Part shown: piece after piece, positions 49,977-50,660 of the stretch
Layout of the letters: each line of letters starts with the position of its first letter
How positions within the stretch are numbered: the stretch's first letter is position 1
Source: Spirochaetales bacterium
GTDB taxonomy: Bacteria; Spirochaetota; Spirochaetia; UBA9216
Direction of reading: 5' to 3'
Length of the DNA stretch: 50,660 bases
Assembly: GCA_016839055.1 (NCBI GenBank)
Contig: JAEKNX010000024.1
Span: 1 to 50,660 of the forward strand
Translations under genes and position numbers: made by a program
The notes under the pieces: generated by a model
What the model saw: the letters and a program-made list of their open reading frames with translations, nothing else
The model's database searches: none
What the model was told of the DNA's origin: nothing

Positions 49977-50660
49977 TCAGAAAATCACGTTCCCGATTAA
50001 GTGAATAAAAATACAGCCGTAGACATCCCGTCTCCACGCGTAATAACCTGTAATAAAAATCCCAACGGGAAAGGCAGGGTATGTCCTCGAGGCCTGAAAT
50101 GTATGGTGTAGGATAAATAGAAGCCCGGCCGCGATAAATGTCCACTTCCCGAAGAAGGGCTCACTTCGCTTAAACAGGAATCCCCTGAAAAATATCTCTT
50201 CTCCAAGATGATTGGCTATCAGCAGCGTTGTAAAAGCCGGAATCAGCGCCCGCTTAGGCACGGACTCAAATGCACTCTGGATGCCGATCTTCTGCCAATG
50301 CCAATCAGGAATATGAAAGATTCGTATAGAATCAAGCAGCTTAAAACCAGGTTCCCAGACAAGGGGCTGCCAGAGGAGTTTGTAGAACAGTGCAAAGGGT
50401 ATTGTAACAAGGACTGCCAGCAGCATGTTCTTCCAGGAAAACCTGTCAAGCCCGATCTCACTGATCATTACCCTGAAGGACAGCTTTTCAACATACTTCA
50501 GGTACAGCCAGGTTATCAGAAGCATAAGCCCGCAGAGCAGGAAAGATACAATATATATCTGTACCACCCAGAGATCACCCCCCGTTGTTGATTCCCGCAT
50601 TAAATCCGGAACACTTCCCGCAAACTTTTCGTTTGGAAACTGCTTGAAAAGTAAAGAATT
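49977..50660 (-). CDS. CPBP-family (CAAX-like) intramembrane metalloprotease, partial
   Basis: The reading frame continues through the right edge of the window; at least 228 aa are visible, with about eight hydrophobic segments. Catalytic motifs: GEEIFFRGFLF (EExxxR), FILHHTF and FIHLIGN, complete for the CPBP/Abi fold. Members process prenylated proteins in eukaryotes, and in bacteria give immunity to bacteriocins or act in secretion. An internal ATG at 50600 could be a start, but the frame upstream also looks coding (FPNEKFAGSVPDL). Role unknown. Confidence 0.82.
   Translation of the reverse strand, partial: NSLLFKQFPNEKFAGSVPDLMRESTTGGDLWVVQIYIVSFLLCGLMLLITWLYLKYVEKLSFRVMISEIGLDRFSWKNMLLAVLVTIPFALFYKLLWQPLVWEPGFKLLDSIRIFHIPDWHWQKIGIQSAFESVPKRALIPAFTTLLIANHLGEEIFFRGFLFKRSEPFFGKWTFIAAGLLFILHHTFQASRTYPAFPVGIFITGYYAWRRDVYGCIFIHLIGNVIF

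Overview
The window most resembles a chromosome segment of a free-living spirochaete. The arguments are a secreted caspase-like protein with LA_2272-type surface repeats (a family known from Leptospira and relatives), the TIGR03545/TIGR03546 (DUF2062) gene pair, a compact parE-parC pair, and moderate G+C. This is inferred from family distribution; there is no rRNA gene in the window to confirm it. I see no tRNA, rRNA, CRISPR array, intact transposase, prophage or replication origin.

Layout. 1-0.99 kb: four short hairpins, a decayed minus-strand gene, then an ilv leader. The leader is a promoter, a 71-codon Val/Leu/Ala-rich ORF built on five 18-bp tandem repeats, and a strong terminator directly before ilvB. 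0.99-3.2 kb: ilvB-ilvN (acetolactate synthase). 3.2-6 kb, minus strand: a soluble histidine kinase and moaA-moaC-mog (molybdenum cofactor). 6-8.3 kb, plus: a hypothetical gene, an inositol-monophosphatase-family gene and lrgA-lrgB. 8.3-9.6 kb: an MFS transporter. 9.8-13.4 kb, minus: an operon of ECF sigma factor, membrane anti-sigma-like protein and secreted caspase-like surface protein. 13.7-18.3 kb, minus: parE-parC and nfo.

18.3-20.6 kb is a zone of gene remnants (transporter tail, truncated hydrolase, ClC channel tail) around a 153-bp inverted-repeat element, ppiC, and a ferredoxin/rubredoxin-like pair. 20.7-23.6 kb: a small protein gene and TIGR03545/DUF2062 with a G10 tract in the intergenic RBS. 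23.9-24.5 kb: an RRM protein and a small charged protein. 24.6-26.9 kb: an MFS transporter with an ArsR-type regulator. 27-29.4 kb: an ABC exporter with its MerR/GyrI-type regulator, behind a MerR-type 19-bp-spacer promoter. 29.4-31.6 kb: a membrane-bound LuxR-type regulator and an exported DUF4097 protein.

31.6-36.4 kb, minus: methyltransferase, DUF1349 protein, terpenoid-cyclase-fold protein, unknown protein, TM1410-like glycosidase, HisKA_2 kinase. 36.4-41.9 kb: SnoaL-like protein, Asp/Glu racemase, catalase, GNAT, adenosine-deaminase-like protein, MBL hydrolase. 41.9-45.3 kb: VOC remnant, lipoprotein operon, HAD phosphatase, PgsA-like enzyme, WGR-like protein. 45.4-48.6 kb: membrane protein, M32 carboxypeptidase, the second copy of the inverted-repeat element, DUF445. 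48.6-49.9 kb is an AT-rich island (XRE regulator, DUF2178, SdpI-like), followed by a CPBP protease that runs off the right edge.

The strongest candidates for something undescribed are the tandem-repeat ilv attenuator, the sigma/anti-sigma/caspase surface operon, the new inverted-repeat element family and the G10 tract. All calls come from reading the sequence; no database search was run.
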